This document shows, piece by piece, positions 50,981 to 60,115 of a stretch of 64,000 nucleotides of DNA. The DNA lies in assembly GCF_005405125.1 (NCBI RefSeq), contig NZ_BJDL01000001.1, positions 1 through 64,000 of the forward strand. The letters run 5' to 3'. The number at the start of each line of letters is the position of its first letter. The first letter of the stretch is position 1. The position numbers were made by a program, and so were the translations under genes. A model generated the notes under the pieces. It saw only the letters and a program-made list of their open reading frames with translations. It did not search any database and was not told the origin of the DNA. The stretch is from Lactiplantibacillus songbeiensis (lineage in GTDB: Bacteria > Bacillota > Bacilli > Lactobacillales > Lactobacillaceae).

Positions 50981-50995
50981 GTCAAATCAGTCAGC

Positions 50996-51607
50996 TTACT
51001 TTTGCTCTTCGTCGTCATCATCATCGAAGTCGTCATCATCGTCATCGTTTAATTCAGATAATTGGCCTTCGATGCCATCTGGTAAAGTTTCATCCGCCGC
51101 GTCGTCATCACTATCATCCACACCGGCAAGTTCGTCATACTTACTTGCACTGGAATCATCGTCATCGTCGCTTTCGGAATCGTCTTCATCTTCGTAATTG
51201 TCGTCGTCTTCGGGATCATCGTCATCGTAATCAATGACATCATCATCGTCGCCGGCGTCAGCCAAGAAGGCGTTAACCTTCTTACGCTTCTTGCGTTTTG
51301 GCCGATCATCGTCTTCATCATCATCGGTATGAATCACAGCTTCATCAATGGATTCAAATGGGTACCATGCACGCAGGCCCCACATATTGTCACCGAGCGA
51401 AATGAAACTACCGTCAATATTTAGATCGGTATAAAATTGTGATAAACGCTCCCGAATTTCTTCGTCGCTTTTACCCAAATAAGATTGCACAGCGTTCGCC
51501 AAATCGGCAAACGCCATCGCGTCACCATGTTGTGACAAAATTGCATGCGCAACCTCGATTAAAGATAATTCGGACTTTTTCTGTCCATCAAATTGTTTTA
51601 GTTCCAA
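50996..51607 (-). CDS. rpoE: DNA-directed RNA polymerase delta subunit
   Basis: A Gram-positive polymerase subunit that speeds recycling and adjusts transcription to NTP levels. The 203-aa protein has a folded N-terminal HARE-HTH domain (1-90, [20 protein letters not shown]) and an extremely acidic tail (from about 100 to the end) made almost only of Asp and Glu with a KKRKKVN basic patch between. The acidic tail is longer than in B. subtilis (173 aa). The start is probably TTG (codons MELKQFDG) about 11 nt after AAAGGA. Confidence 0.95.
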   Translation of the reverse strand: MELKQFDGQKKSELSLIEVAHAILSQHGDAMAFADLANAVQSYLGKSDEEIRERLSQFYTDLNIDGSFISLGDNMWGLRAWYPFESIDEAVIHTDDDEDDDRPKRKKRKKVNAFLADAGDDDDVIDYDDDDPEDDDNYEDEDDSESDDDDDSSASKYDELAGVDDSDDDAADETLPDGIEGQLSELNDDDDDDFDDDDDEEQK

Positions 51608-51651
51608 ACTGGTGCACGTCCTTTCCGCAGTTTACAGTTCATCATACCAAA

Positions 51652-52092
51652 TCAAGCCGTGAATTGCAATCGCAACTTGTAGTTACCAATTAGTTGTTCA
51701 CCGGCATATAAGTCATAGTTGATATTGACTTCCCCAGAAAATGGCCGTTCCCGTAGCCGTACTTGTAACAATGGTGTGACTGTATCGACTGGTAAGATCC
51801 CCATCGGCGTCCGATAACGGGCTTGTACCCGTTTGCCATTGGAAAAGTGGAGCCGTAATCGGTTCTCCGCACTACGGGTCAACACAACATCGCCATTAGC
51901 GGCTAGCTTAATGGTAACAGGAACTGGTTGTCCCTGATCTTTACTTGCTTCTTTGTAACGTAAATAAAATGCATCACCCATCTGAACGAGCTGACCATCA
52001 ACGTCTAACGCGTAGTTAGCTGCATCGCCATCTTGTACTGCCTGCGTCTCAAGGTGGATTGCCACTGGGACGCCAGTTGTTAAATCATCCAT
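51652..52092 (-). CDS. DUF1934 family beta-barrel protein (YwiB-like)
   Basis: A 146-aa protein. The pattern of alternating strands and the end NYDLYAGEQLIGNYKLRLQF fit DUF1934, a calycin-like barrel family with B. subtilis YwiB as member. The function is unknown. The ATG of MDDLTTG follows GGAGG by about 8 nt. In-frame upstream codons have no ribosome binding site. It lies 44 bp before rpoE in the same direction, the usual neighbourhood near rpoE, pyrG and argS. Confidence 0.85.
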   Translation of the reverse strand: MDDLTTGVPVAIHLETQAVQDGDAANYALDVDGQLVQMGDAFYLRYKEASKDQGQPVPVTIKLAANGDVVLTRSAENRLRLHFSNGKRVQARYRTPMGILPVDTVTPLLQVRLRERPFSGEVNINYDLYAGEQLIGNYKLRLQFTA

Positions 52093-52440
52093 GAATTCTA
52101 CCTCCAGAATGTGTGGCTGCCAACCCGATTGCCACACACGATTAGTTTCCTAAGTGGCTTGTATCCGTTCATATAGTGGCTTTCAATTTGTCGTTCCGGT
52201 CGAACTGGACTTAATGGCAGCCCGAGCCTCCAAACGACTGAATCATCACTATTCAAAATATGAGCCTTACAAACCACACGTCTTCTTATCTGACAATTCA
52301 GTCTTAAAAACACTAACTTGTCATTAAAGATAACTCCTTAACAATTATAAGCTATCTGAACGAAAATGACTAAAAATCCACCCAAGTCGGGGAATTCCCC
52401 TGCGGACTAGTAAGGTTTCGAGTATAATTAATCAGGAACA
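52093..52440. other. Non-coding region with a possible decayed repeat end
   Basis: No gene seen. At about 52188-52215, TTGTCGTTCCGGTCGAACTG, then GACTTAATGG, resembles the left end of the GACTGATGCT variant of subtype A but soon loses similarity. It may be a decayed copy. Confidence 0.35.
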
Positions 52441-52625
52441 GCATGCTTGATGCTAGTTGAAATTGCCGCCTGCCGGTTGTTTCCTAAAACACTGGAACGC
52501 CATGGGTTATTTTGAAGCCAAAAATGAGTCTTCAAAACTGACCTTGGCCTAAGTCCGAGCAGACTACTCGCACTAAGGTCAACGACACGGCTGAGCATTT
52601 TAGGAACCAACGGCTCGGCTAAATT
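52441..52625 (+). repeat. Structured intergenic element, subtype C, copy C2 (forward, complete)
   Basis: The only complete subtype C copy. Outer arms CCGGTTGTTTCCTAAAA and TTTTAGGAACCAACGG pair. Inside are TTTTGAAG with CTTCAAAA, and GACCTT with AAGGTC plus CGAG/CTCG. The shared module AACGACACGGCTGAGC sits at the same place as CGACACCACTGAGC in subtype A. It forms a facing pair with A9. Confidence 0.85.
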
Positions 52626-52662
52626 TGTGGTCGACACAATAGATACATTAATTCACGTTAAT

Positions 52663-52838
52663 TAACGTCGGGCGGGCCAGAATTGGCTCAGTGGTGTCGT
52701 TTATCTTAGTCGGTGATTTTCCGACTTAGATAAAGCCCGGCTTTCGAGACCGCTCTTCGGCTCGAAAACGCGGCCACCACGTTCCAGCCGATTCTGGCCC
52801 AACCAGAGTGGCAATTTAAACTAACTAGCACCAAGCGT
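52663..52838 (-). repeat. Structured intergenic element, subtype A, copy A9 (reverse)
   Basis: A full reverse copy including the extended end (AATTTAAACTAACTAGCACC). Forward arms are CAGAATCGGCT/AGCCAATTCTG, TTTTCGAG/CTCGAAA and TTTATCTAAGTCGG with the CCGACTAAGATAAA arm. It lies between the DUF1934 gene and lipL. Confidence 0.9.
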
Positions 52839-52943
52839 AGGAACCGCACTTGCTGTTAATCACACAAGTATTTTTGAATCGATCAACAACTGGCATCATG
52901 CCAATCATCATTCTAATAACCAACTTAACGAGGTGAACGCGTT

Positions 52944-53750
52944 GTGACTCAACCCACGTTAGCAACTTTAACGCAATATTATCAACCCGAAGAAAAGCTT
53001 GATAGTTTTGCAACGATGAACGCCCTGCTCTGGCTTACTGCTGAACAACAACAACCAATCGTGCATTACTGGCAATTGCCACAGACGGTAATCTTAGGCT
53101 TGCGCGATCAACAATTACCAGCGCTCGCAGCTGGATTGCAAACTTTAGCACAAGCCGATTATCACGTCTTATTGCGTAATTCTGGCGGACTAGCGGTCGT
53201 CGCCGATAGCGGTGTTTTAAACGTTTCTTTATTCTTACCGGCCTACCGCAGTGATTACACGATTGAAGCCGCCTATCAGCTTATGACGACTTATGTTCAG
53301 GCAGCTTGGCCAGATTTACCAATTACCGCTGGTGAAATCAAGCATTCCTATTGTCCCGGTGATTATGATCTAAGCATTCATGGGCAAAAAATTGCCGGTA
53401 TGTCACAACGCCGTACTGAACAAGCGTTGGTCGTGATGCTCTATATCAGTATTAACGGCAATCAAGACCAACGTAGCCAACTGATTCGTCACTTTTATGC
53501 TGCTGGATTGGCTGGTCAACAAGATAGCCGCTTTCCAGATATTGACCCGCAAGTGATGACGACCATTTCGGCAGCGCAACAATCAGTGCTTACCATTGAC
53601 CAAGCCATCGATCGCTTTAACGTCGTTTGGCAACAAAACTATCAGCTTGATCACCACCGCTTAAAAAATTTAATTGAAGAACCTGAGTTTCAAGCTCATT
53701 TGACCCATGCCTACCATGACATGCAACGCCGGCAAACCCGACTACATTAA
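52944..53750 (+). CDS. lipL: Octanoyl-[GcvH]:protein N-octanoyltransferase (LipL-like)
   Basis: A 268-aa protein of the lipoate/biotin ligase fold. LipL moves octanoyl or lipoyl groups from GcvH to E2 subunits such as pyruvate dehydrogenase through a cysteine thioester. The catalytic Cys is C137 in SYCPGDYDLS, followed by KIAGMSQRR, the LipL pattern. An N-terminal LLRNSGGLAVVADSG forms the lipoyl site. It could also be called lipoate-protein ligase, but no ATP-site motif typical of LplA is seen. The start is GTG, 7 nt after GAGGTGA. It is first of a three-gene rightward group with the HD and HAD genes. Confidence 0.85.
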   Translation: MTQPTLATLTQYYQPEEKLDSFATMNALLWLTAEQQQPIVHYWQLPQTVILGLRDQQLPALAAGLQTLAQADYHVLLRNSGGLAVVADSGVLNVSLFLPAYRSDYTIEAAYQLMTTYVQAAWPDLPITAGEIKHSYCPGDYDLSIHGQKIAGMSQRRTEQALVVMLYISINGNQDQRSQLIRHFYAAGLAGQQDSRFPDIDPQVMTTISAAQQSVLTIDQAIDRFNVVWQQNYQLDHHRLKNLIEEPEFQAHLTHAYHDMQRRQTRLH

Positions 53751-53775
53751 TGCTTAACGAACGGAGGAACTTTAC

Positions 53776-55122
53776 TTGTCATATCGCAATCAACTGATCC
53801 CCATGGAAAAGGTCTTTCGCGACCCGGTCCATGATTATGTCTATATCCAACACCAAATTATCCTTGATCTGATTAACACGTCTGAATTTCAACGGTTACG
53901 CCGCATTAAACAGCTTGGCACGACCTCATTGACCTTTCATGGCGCTGAACATTCCCGGTTCGGTCACTGTCTTGGCGTTTATGAAGTCACGCGCCGAATC
54001 TGCGACAACTTCCAACGCAACTATCCAACCAAAACACCTGGTGACGGCGGTTGGGATGACCATGAACGTTTAGTAGCTTTGTGTGCCGCACTCTTACACG
54101 ATATCGGCCACGGCCCTTATTCCCATACGTTTGAACATATTTTCCACACTGACCATGAAGCCTTGACGGTCCAAATCTTGACCTCACCCGATACTGAAGT
54201 CAACCAAGTCTTACGGCAAGTCTCGCCAGAATTTCCAAGTCAGGTCGCAGCCGTTATTCAGAAAACTTATCCTAATCCCCAAGTCGTGCAAATGATTTCT
54301 AGTCAGATTGATGCTGACCGGATGGATTATTTATTACGTGATTCTTACTTTACCGGGACCAATTATGGGAACTTTGATTTAACTCGAATCTTACGGGTCA
54401 TGAAGCCGTATCAAGGCGGCATTACCTTTGCGATGGAAGGCATGCACGCCGTTGAAGACTACATCGTTAGTCGCTTCCAGATGTACATGCAAGTCTACTT
54501 CCACCCAGTCTCACGGTCGATGGAAGTTATCTTGGATCACTTATTAGAACGCGCCAATGACTTATATCAAAGCCATGATGTCGACGCAGAAGCCACGCCA
54601 CATATGCTATTACCATTCTTTAACAACAACTTTACGTTGCAAGATTATTTACGGCTAGATGACGGGGTCTTGAATACTTACTTTAATCACTGGCGCGACA
54701 GTAAAGATCCCATCTTAGCTGACTTAGCAACCCGGTTCTTAGATCGACGGCCATTAAAGTCTGCCCGCATCGATGATCAGACCAATGACCTGATTCCAGC
54801 TATGCAAGCCTTGATCGAAAAGGCCGGCTTTGACAGCCATTACTATACGGACACTAACGATAGTTACGACTTGCCATACGATGCCTATGATCCAAAGATG
54901 AAGAAGCCCCGGACCCAGATTGAACTAATGCAAGAAGATGGCTCACTCGTTGAGCTCTCAACGGTTAGTGATCTAGTCCGCGCGATTACCGGCAAAGTGT
55001 CCGGCGATCGGCGCTTCTTCTTCCCAAAGGAAATGCTGAGTCAAAACTCAGAAGTCGATTTATTTGATCCCATCTACCAAGCCTTTCAAGCCCATATTCA
55101 AAACGATCGCTTAATCATCTAG
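53776..55122 (+). CDS. HD-domain phosphohydrolase (YwfO-like)
   Basis: A 448-aa metal-dependent phosphohydrolase. The HD signature is H64 (SRFGHCLGV), H108-D109 (CAALLHDIGHGPYSH) and D318-region helices. Bacillus YwfO and Enterococcus EF1143-type enzymes of this family hydrolyse dNTPs, with dGTP as regulator. This is family knowledge, so the substrate here is inferred. The start is TTG, 8 nt after GGAGG. In B. subtilis ywfO lies near ywfL (lipL), as here. The gene lies 25 bp after lipL and 10 bp before the HAD gene, so the three are co-transcribed. Confidence 0.9.
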   Translation: MSYRNQLIPMEKVFRDPVHDYVYIQHQIILDLINTSEFQRLRRIKQLGTTSLTFHGAEHSRFGHCLGVYEVTRRICDNFQRNYPTKTPGDGGWDDHERLVALCAALLHDIGHGPYSHTFEHIFHTDHEALTVQILTSPDTEVNQVLRQVSPEFPSQVAAVIQKTYPNPQVVQMISSQIDADRMDYLLRDSYFTGTNYGNFDLTRILRVMKPYQGGITFAMEGMHAVEDYIVSRFQMYMQVYFHPVSRSMEVILDHLLERANDLYQSHDVDAEATPHMLLPFFNNNFTLQDYLRLDDGVLNTYFNHWRDSKDPILADLATRFLDRRPLKSARIDDQTNDLIPAMQALIEKAGFDSHYYTDTNDSYDLPYDAYDPKMKKPRTQIELMQEDGSLVELSTVSDLVRAITGKVSGDRRFFFPKEMLSQNSEVDLFDPIYQAFQAHIQNDRLII

Positions 55123-55132
55123 GAGGAACTTT

Positions 55133-55942
55133 ATGTCAACCGTTAAACTCATTGCCATCGACATGGATGGTACCTTATTAAACGAACACAGTGAACTCAA
55201 TCCCGCCACCATTGACGCCGTCCAAGCAGCGCGTGATCAAGGCATTAAAGTCGTCATTTGTACTGGTCGCCCACTCAGCGGCGTCAGCCCATTTCTAAAG
55301 CAGTTGCATATTGATGGTGATGACGAATACGCGATTACGTTCAATGGTTCCATGGCCCAAACGATTAGTGGTCGCATTATCACCAGCCATACGTTGACCC
55401 ATGACGATTACATCGACTTAGAAGCCCTAAGCCGGAAATTAGGCATTCATTGTCACGTGGAAAGTGAAGATCATATCTACACGGCTAACCGGAATATCAG
55501 TCCCTATACCGTTGGCGAGAGTGCGCTTGTGAATATGCCAATTCGTTACCGCGCCCCTGGTGATATGCGGATCGATATGCCAGTTGTTAAAGCCATGTTC
55601 ATTGATCAGCCGGAATTACTAGCAGCCGCCGCTGAAAAAATTCCACAACGCTTTCATGACAAATACGCTATTGTGAAGTCGGCACCGTATTTCTTAGAAT
55701 TCATGAATCCGAACGCTAGCAAAGGGTCAGCCTTAAAGGATTTAGCCGAACGGTTGAAGCTTACCGCCGATAATGTGATGGCGATTGGGGATCAAGGAAA
55801 TGATTTAAGCATGCTGAAATACGCAACCAATAGTGTGGCAATGGGCAATGCCATTCCACAAGCGAAAGCCTTAGCCAAGTTTGAAACCAAGACGAATATT
55901 GAAGACGGCGTCGCTTTTGCGATTCGCAATTGGGCACTATAA
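55133..55942 (+). CDS. Cof-type HAD-IIB sugar-phosphate phosphatase
   Basis: A 269-aa cytoplasmic phosphatase. HAD motif I is DMDGTLL (residues 10-16), motif II ICTGRP, and motifs III/IV are the Lys region and AIGDQGNDLSML. The Cof/YidA-like cap domain lies between. Such enzymes remove phosphate from sugar phosphates or flavin precursors, so the specific substrate is unknown. The ATG follows AGGAGG. It is last in lipL-HD-HAD. Confidence 0.92.
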   Translation: MSTVKLIAIDMDGTLLNEHSELNPATIDAVQAARDQGIKVVICTGRPLSGVSPFLKQLHIDGDDEYAITFNGSMAQTISGRIITSHTLTHDDYIDLEALSRKLGIHCHVESEDHIYTANRNISPYTVGESALVNMPIRYRAPGDMRIDMPVVKAMFIDQPELLAAAAEKIPQRFHDKYAIVKSAPYFLEFMNPNASKGSALKDLAERLKLTADNVMAIGDQGNDLSMLKYATNSVAMGNAIPQAKALAKFETKTNIEDGVAFAIRNWAL

Positions 55943-55952
55943 TGAAATAGAT

Positions 55953-56007
55953 CAAAATAAAACCACTCAAGCGTCTGTAACTTAACGCTCGAGTAGTTTT
56001 ATTTTGA
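55953..56007. terminator. Bidirectional terminator at 55953-56007
   Basis: AAAATAAAACCACTC...GCG pairs with CGC..GAGTAGTTTTATTTT. It ends the lipL group rightward and the lipoprotein gene leftward. Confidence 0.88.
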
Positions 56008-56020
56008 TTCTAGCTTAATT

Positions 56021-57007
56021 TTATTCAAATTCACCAGTACTCATGTTTTGCTTTAACACGCTGCCACTAGCTGGATAGTACCGGTAAATATCTGTCAGAT
56101 TCGTCACATTTTCATCGTTGCTATCATGCATGACTTCAATCTGATAATACTTGCTCGTTTCCTTAGTGACATTGAACTGATCGTTTTTTTCAAAAGTGAC
56201 TCCGGCCGCGGCCCGAAAGTTGCTTAGCACTTGCTTCGTGGTCATGCTACTCTCACTACCACTGGTGGCACTATCAGCCTGACTAGTGGCCGTGCTGTCG
56301 CTGGCATCACTTGTCGCAGTGGTCGCACTACTACTGCTAGTACTGCTGGCATCTACCGACGAGTTACTACTCGTATGGTCACTTTCGGCAACGGCGGAAC
56401 TATCACGACCCGAACTCGTCGATTGCGACGCCTCATAGTTCATAATAGCAGCCTTCATGGCGGTAGTCTTCTGTTGTAAATCCTTAATAACTGGGTGCGT
56501 TGGTGAAATCTTATCTAACTTATCGATATTCGTTTTGGCAGCGGCTAACGCATGTACGCTCATCTCATCACGGGCACTGTTATAGTAACCGTTAGCCAAC
56601 TTAACTTGTTGATATTGCTTGGTTAAAGCGGCTTTAGCCTGCGTAAACGATGCATCCGTTACGAGTTGATAATTCGCTAACGTATTAAAATACGACTTAG
56701 CCTGACTTAATTGATTTTTGTTGAGCGCTGTCGCGGCTTTTTGATAATGCCGTAATCCCGTTAAGAGATTTTTAGCAGCGGTATCCTTCGTATTAGCCGC
56801 TGATAAGGTGTTGATAGCAGCTTTAATTTGATGATGCGAAATTTGTTGATCTGCCTTGGTTAAAATCTTAGCTGAGCCACTGGCGGCAGCTGATGAAGTC
56901 GAGCTGTCACTAGAACTACTAGTCAACTTCGCACAGCCTGACAATGTGATCAATCCAAATAAGATGATCATCATCAGCCCCCAACGTGGTCGATGCGCTT
57001 GATCCAC
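56021..57007 (-). CDS. Secreted lipoprotein with Ser/Thr-rich linker, unknown function
   Basis: A 328-aa lipoprotein. It has a basic N-terminus, a hydrophobic helix and lipobox LSGC with the lipidated C25, so it is anchored on the outer face of the membrane. Residues 27-46 are Ser-rich. Residues 50-190 are helical with TPR-like spacing (NTLSAANTKDTAAKNLLTGL, then YQKAATALNKNQLSQAKSYF). Residues 190-255 are almost only Ser, Thr, Ala, Asp, and a small C-terminal domain of about 70 aa follows. The role is unknown. The start is GTG, 8 nt after AAGGAGG. The linker probably spans the wall. Confidence 0.82.
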   Translation of the reverse strand: MDQAHRPRWGLMMIILFGLITLSGCAKLTSSSSDSSTSSAAASGSAKILTKADQQISHHQIKAAINTLSAANTKDTAAKNLLTGLRHYQKAATALNKNQLSQAKSYFNTLANYQLVTDASFTQAKAALTKQYQQVKLANGYYNSARDEMSVHALAAAKTNIDKLDKISPTHPVIKDLQQKTTAMKAAIMNYEASQSTSSGRDSSAVAESDHTSSNSSVDASSTSSSSATTATSDASDSTATSQADSATSGSESSMTTKQVLSNFRAAAGVTFEKNDQFNVTKETSKYYQIEVMHDSNDENVTNLTDIYRYYPASGSVLKQNMSTGEFE

Positions 57008-57080
57008 GGCGAATCCCTCCTTTTAACTCAATCCTCATTATACCATGGCAAACTGAGAACCAAAGTCTTTTAAAGATTCC

Positions 57081-58112
57081 TTAAATTATCTTAACTAACC
57101 ACGCCACGTACCATAAACTTAAGATGATGACAGCACTCAGATTAGACCAGCGATACATCACGATTAACGCTAAATATTCACGAAACATCGCAAACGGTAA
57201 ATAATACCAAGGCGTGGTAGCGCCCATCCCATAAACGTTTAATCGTAAGTGCCGCGCTAGAATATTGGCCCGCAACACGTGATAATCACTCGTCACCATC
57301 ACCGCCCGATAAAACGGCTGCTGCCGAACAATTAAGGCATGTGAAAAACGCAAATTTTCAGCGGTCGACGTCGACCGATTTTCTTCTTTAATCACATCTA
57401 ACGGAATCCCTAGTGCCACTAAATAATGACGCATCGCGGTACTTTCTGGCATGACCTCATCACTACCTTGACCACCAGAGACAATAATTCGAATCGCATG
57501 ATGATCTTTTTCACGTTGGGCTCGATAAATCTTGGCTGCCGTTTTCAAACGGTAACTCAACGTTCGCGTTGGTCGGCCATCCGGCATCAACCCAGCCCCT
57601 AAGACGATAATATCATCAATTGGTCCAATTCGGCCTAACCGCGTCGTGCCACAAGCCACTAGATAAGCCAAAAAACTGAACGTAAAATAACCCGTTAAAA
57701 TAAACGCCAGTCCCAATGCTTTCCACAACCACTGCCAATGCCAGGTCAGTGCGTTAATCACCGCTGACACCAGCATTAAGACCAGCAAAAAACCGACAAT
57801 CGCCAGTAACGTATAGTGTAAGTGCCAGCCTTCTTTGTGTAGCAGACGATAACTATAACGCACAAAACTAATCGCGACAACTAAAATGACGATTGGCAAA
57901 ATGATATAGCCAGCCAGCTTCAAGCCAACAATCAAAAACTGCCAAAACGGACTAGCTTGGTCGCTAACGGAACGGTAGCCGGCAAGTGCCAAACCAGCAA
58001 GTGCAATTAAAAATAAGTGGCCAGTCAACCAGCGGCGGCGATCCGTCAGTTGCAATGTCACCGCGCTCACTAGTGCAAGACTACCCCAATAAAACCAATC
58101 CACGTTAACCAC
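57081..58112 (-). CDS. YdcF/ElyC-like membrane protein (DUF218)
   Basis: A 343-aa protein. About five to six membrane segments fill residues 5-155. A DUF218 domain follows: DIIVLGAGLMPDGRPTRTLS, RLKTAAKIY, VSGGQGSDEVMPES, ENRSTSTAENL, VTSDYHVLRA. One or two final hydrophobic stretches complete it. E. coli ElyC and SanA in this family affect the cell envelope, but no reaction is established. It is transcribed leftward toward the lipoprotein gene, 73 bp away with no terminator, so co-transcription is likely. Confidence 0.88.
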   Translation of the reverse strand: MVNVDWFYWGSLALVSAVTLQLTDRRRWLTGHLFLIALAGLALAGYRSVSDQASPFWQFLIVGLKLAGYIILPIVILVVAISFVRYSYRLLHKEGWHLHYTLLAIVGFLLVLMLVSAVINALTWHWQWLWKALGLAFILTGYFTFSFLAYLVACGTTRLGRIGPIDDIIVLGAGLMPDGRPTRTLSYRLKTAAKIYRAQREKDHHAIRIIVSGGQGSDEVMPESTAMRHYLVALGIPLDVIKEENRSTSTAENLRFSHALIVRQQPFYRAVMVTSDYHVLRANILARHLRLNVYGMGATTPWYYLPFAMFREYLALIVMYRWSNLSAVIILSLWYVAWLVKII

Positions 58113-58212
58113 CCTCTTTTTGTTCTATCAGTTTTAATTATAGCTAATTTCAGTGGTCGATACCAATTGCGAGTTTAATCAGTGCATGTTGTTAGTCAAT
58201 TAATAAATTTAC

Positions 58213-58390
58213 ACTTAGTACTAGTTGGCTTAAATTGCCACTCTGGTTGGCCCAGAATCGGCTGGAACGTGGTGGCCACGTTTTCGAGCCACAGGGCGGT
58301 CTCGAAAGCCGGGCTTTATCTAAGTCGAAAACCACGACTAAGATAAACGACACCACTGAGCCAATTCTGGACCGCCCGTCGTTAATTAAC
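58213..58390 (+). repeat. Structured intergenic element, subtype A, copy A10 (forward)
   Basis: A full forward copy with the extended left end (ACTTAGTACTAGTTGGCTTA). Arms: CAGAATCGGCT/AGCCAATTCTG, TTTTCGAG/CTCGAAA, TTTATCTAAGTCG/CGACTAAGATAAA. It lies beyond the prs terminator, while reverse copy A11 lies upstream of prs, so prs sits between a facing pair. Confidence 0.9.
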
Positions 58391-58424
58391 GGACATTAGA
58401 AAAGGCCCATTAATACATTGTGGC

Positions 58425-58460
58425 AAAAAAAGACACGTTCAGCTTACGCCAAACGTGTCT
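58425..58460 (-). terminator. prs terminator
   Basis: Read leftward, AGACACGTTTGGCG pairs with the GCTGAACGTGTCT arm and is followed by seven T, 13 bp after prs. Confidence 0.9.
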
Positions 58461-58473
58461 TAAATTATTAGTC

Positions 58474-59454
58474 TTAGTTTTCTTCGTTGTGGAAACGATT
58501 CTTGAATAATGGACTAACCGGTTTGTTTTCATGGATAAACTTAATCGCTTGACCCATTAATTGACCAACTGAAACTTGTTCAATCTTGTCAATTTGCTTT
58601 TCAGCTGGTAAAGCGATTGAATCAGTCACAATTAACTTCTTAATTGGTGACTTTTCAATTCGTTCGATAGCTGGGCCTGAAAGTACGGGATGCGTACAAC
58701 TAGCATAAACATCTGTCGCACCAGCATCCATCAAGGCTTGGGCACCTAATGTAATGGTCCCAGCGGTATCAATCATATCATCGATCATGATCGCGCGTTT
58801 ACCCTTCACATCACCGATAATATTCATCACTTCGGCCACATTAGCACGTGGACGACGCTTATCAATAATAGCAATTGGGGCTTTCAAGAATTCAGCCAAT
58901 TTACGAGCCCGTGTCACCCCACCATGATCTGGTGAAACAACAACGGCATTTTCATCTAAATGATGAGTAAGGAAGTAGTCAGCTAACAGTGGCGCACCCA
59001 TTAAATGATCCAAAGGAATATCAAAGAAACCTTGGATTTGGGCAGCATGTAAGTCCAATGCTAAAATCCGAGTTGCCCCGGCAGTTTCCAACATGTTGGC
59101 AACTAACTTAGCGGTAATTGGTTCCCGTGAACGGGCTTTCCGATCTTGACGGGCGTACCCATAATAAGGGATGACCACGTTGATCGTCTTGGCACTGGCC
59201 CGCCGTAACGCATCAATCATAATCAATAATTCCATCAGGTTGTCATTAACAGGAGCGGAAGTTGATTGAATGATGTACACTTGGTCACCACGAATACTTT
59301 CCTCAATGTTAATGCGAATTTCGCCGTCACTAAAGCGATCGACTGATGTCTTACCCAATTTAACACCAACGGCTTCAGCAATTTTTTCTGCCAATGGTTT
59401 ATTTGAATTCAAAGCAAAAATCTTTAACTTTGGATCAAAATACTGTTCTGACAT
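58474..59454 (-). CDS. prs: Ribose-phosphate pyrophosphokinase
   Basis: Makes PRPP from ribose 5-phosphate and ATP, feeding purine, pyrimidine and histidine paths and serving as ligand of PurR in this window. The 326-aa protein has the PRPP loop [13 protein letters not shown], the divalent metal site [14 protein letters not shown] and the flexible loop [12 protein letters not shown] chose the ATG of MSEQYF. The ATG four codons earlier is part of its own GGAGG site. The prs-glmU-purR order is the standard Firmicutes arrangement. Confidence 0.97.
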   Translation of the reverse strand: MSEQYFDPKLKIFALNSNKPLAEKIAEAVGVKLGKTSVDRFSDGEIRINIEESIRGDQVYIIQSTSAPVNDNLMELLIMIDALRRASAKTINVVIPYYGYARQDRKARSREPITAKLVANMLETAGATRILALDLHAAQIQGFFDIPLDHLMGAPLLADYFLTHHLDENAVVVSPDHGGVTRARKLAEFLKAPIAIIDKRRPRANVAEVMNIIGDVKGKRAIMIDDMIDTAGTITLGAQALMDAGATDVYASCTHPVLSGPAIERIEKSPIKKLIVTDSIALPAEKQIDKIEQVSVGQLMGQAIKFIHENKPVSPLFKNRFHNEEN

Positions 59455-59841
59455 AATTTCCTCCATTCGAAAATTTATTCTTACTAAATAATATGCATTT
59501 TAGCGTTGAAAATCAAGCCCCCTTAGCAGTTATAAATTGCGTCAGACTGGGCTGGAGGCGAATACTTCGGGTTTTCAGCGGGTTTGACTTTTTAATATTA
59601 AAGTTTCGTGAGGCTGATTTTATTGATTATGCCTATTAGCCCGGTCCTAGCGTAGGCCTCGATGGTAACGGTACCACCAAGTTAGATCAATTTAAAGTCT
59701 AACAACTGACTTATTGATACCCAACTACCTTTAAAACCCGAACATTTTTTGTAATTTAGCGAACTTATAAATTTTCCAATTCAGTCGTTTCCTAAAATGC
59801 TGATTGCAATGACTTAACGTTTGTTTACAAATAGCCAATAT
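59455..59841. other. Non-coding region upstream of prs
   Basis: No gene seen. A possible subtype C trace, GTCGTTTCCTAAAATGCTG, lies at about 59787-59805 without further match. Otherwise the DNA is AT-rich. The prs promoter should lie here, but I could not pick one with confidence. Confidence 0.4.
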
Positions 59842-60019
59842 TTAACGTCGGGCGGGCTAGAATTGGCTCAGTGGTGTCGTTTATCTTGGTCGGTGATTTT
59901 CCGACTTAGATAAAGCCCGGCTTGGAAGACCGCACTCTGGCTTCCAAACGTGGCCACCACGTTCCAGCCGATTCTGGCCCAACCAGAGTGGCAACCTATA
60001 TCCAACTAGTACCAAGCGC
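59842..60019 (-). repeat. Structured intergenic element, subtype A, copy A11 (reverse)
   Basis: A full reverse copy with extended end (CCAACTAGTACCAAGCGC). Forward arms: middle hairpin TTTGGAAG/CTTCCAA (like A7), last hairpin TTTATCTAAGTCGG with the CCGACcAAGATAAA arm, outer arms CAGAATCGGCT with AGCCAATTCTA. It lies between prs and the glmU terminator. Confidence 0.9.
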
Positions 60020-60059
60020 TAGTCAAATGCAGCGTTGGAACCTACCGAGTGACTGCTTT

Positions 60060-60106
60060 AAAAAAGCACCACCAAATTCACAAGAAACGTGACTTCAGTG
60101 GTGCTC
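60060..60106 (-). terminator. glmU terminator
   Basis: Read leftward, AGCACCACTGAAGTCACG pairs with the TTGTGAATTTGGTGGTGCT arm, followed by six T, 10 bp after the glmU stop. Confidence 0.9.
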
Positions 60107-60115
60107 AATAATTAA

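Noticed and set aside
51049-51324. Frames within the rpoE acidic tail on both strands
   Set aside because: The GAT/GAC/GAA-rich DNA gives open shadows. The rpoE frame alone fits a known protein.
52428-52637. 69-codon reverse frame
   Set aside because: It coincides with repeat copy C2, so it is not a gene.
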